From contig CAWCBG010000002.1 in the NCBI GenBank assembly GCA_963793845.1, forward strand, positions 248,001-312,000: a stretch of 64,000 bases of DNA. The letters run 5' to 3'. Position 1 is the first letter of the stretch. Every line of letters starts with the position of its first letter. The DNA comes from CAWCBG01 sp963793845. Its GTDB lineage: Bacteria > Acidobacteriota > Terriglobia > Terriglobales > Acidobacteriaceae. Shown piece after piece: positions 63,664 through 64,000 of this stretch. Below the pieces are notes generated by a model. It was not told the DNA's origin, made no database searches, and saw only the letters and a list, made by a program, of their open reading frames with translations. Made by a program: the position numbers and the translations under genes.

Positions 63664-63923
63664 GCGGTCTCCTTAATTCTGTCGAGCGAATGGTTTTGAG
63701 CTTCGCCTTCGACACGGCGGCGCAATCATTACGATGTCGCGGCGACGCGGATATGCCCACGCCCCGTAGAGCATACGAGAACCGTAGCCGCATGGTTCGC
63801 ATTTTTTGACGAAAGTTCGGCAGAGCTAACCCGGTCCGGAGTGCCAGAACCCGTCTTCCGCCTCCGCCGATTCGATGTAGAATCGGAGCCCGTAAGAAAC
63901 GCCCGTACGCCACGGAGTTGGGG

Positions 63924-64000
63924 ATGTCCAAGCTACGGCGAATCCTGGTGATCGTGTTGTTCGCCGTGGCGGTCTTGCCGGCTCAGGAAACGCATGACCA
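63924..64000 (+). CDS. Secreted protein, N-terminus only (cut by window end)
   Basis: An ATG at 63924 opens MSKLRRILVIVLFAVAVLPAQ followed by ETHD, a signal peptide with a likely cleavage after the Ala. GGAGTTGGGG lies upstream. Divergent from the DUF4386 gene with a 260-nt gap. Nothing more can be said of its function. Confidence 0.6.
   Translation, partial: MSKLRRILVIVLFAVAVLPAQETHD

Overview
The window looks like chromosome of an Acidobacteriota bacterium (Terriglobia / Koribacter-like; inferred, no rRNA present). Pointers are the fairly high GC, an exopolysaccharide (EPS) locus of the XrtA/PEP-CTERM-associated type, a DUF6496 protein, many secreted proteins of unknown function, and dense families of short palindromic and C-rich intergenic repeats. 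No rRNA, tRNA or CRISPR array was recognised.

Region 1 (1-20.8 kb, minus strand) is one long EPS operon. In transcription order: receiver-less sigma-54 activator, Wza-like export protein, outer-membrane barrel, Wzz/GumC chain-length protein, XrtA-type AAA ATPase, tyrosine autokinase, EpsB-type phosphoglycosyltransferase, phosphodiesterase-like protein, two GT4 glycosyltransferases with a nucleotidyltransferase between them, O-antigen-ligase-like polymerase, membrane-anchored glycoside-hydrolase-like protein, Wzx-like flippase, an IS200 transposase relic, another GT4 and a methyltransferase cut by the window edge. The ligase, hydrolase and flippase are each broken by several frameshifts. No exosortase or PEP-CTERM substrate is visible. 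Region 2 (20.9-24.0 kb) adds control genes: a frameshifted PilZ protein and, on the plus strand behind a sigma-70-like promoter, a soluble histidine kinase and a sigma-54 response regulator.

Region 3 (24-41.5 kb) is mostly core metabolism and housekeeping: lysozyme-like protein, VOC protein, class II photolyase, folP, PBP4-type carboxypeptidase, fabF with two tandem acyl-carrier-protein genes, dtd, and the conserved yceD-rpmF-plsX-fabD operon, then cutC, a FucP-like sugar transporter and a nuclease-fold protein. Region 4 (41.5-50.5 kb) is accessory: an arsR-VOC-SRPBCC group, a duplicated DoxX-like membrane protein, a histone-like DUF6496 protein, YciI, and secreted proteins between two 343-nt direct repeats. 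Region 5 (50.5-64 kb) holds a Phd/YoeB toxin-antitoxin pair with a perfect palindromic operator, thrS, SnoaL-like and SYLF proteins, a periplasmic Ser-type sulfatase, a very large double histidine kinase and a DUF4386 membrane protein.

Two themes cross the window. First, at least 15 frameshifts occur and almost all are +1 insertions, mostly in short homopolymers. They hit genes expected to be essential (fabD, thrS), so many are probably sequence errors, although nine cluster in the 4.2 kb next to the IS200 relic. Second, at least four families of dispersed repeats fill the intergenic spaces, and one family has inserted in frame into folP.
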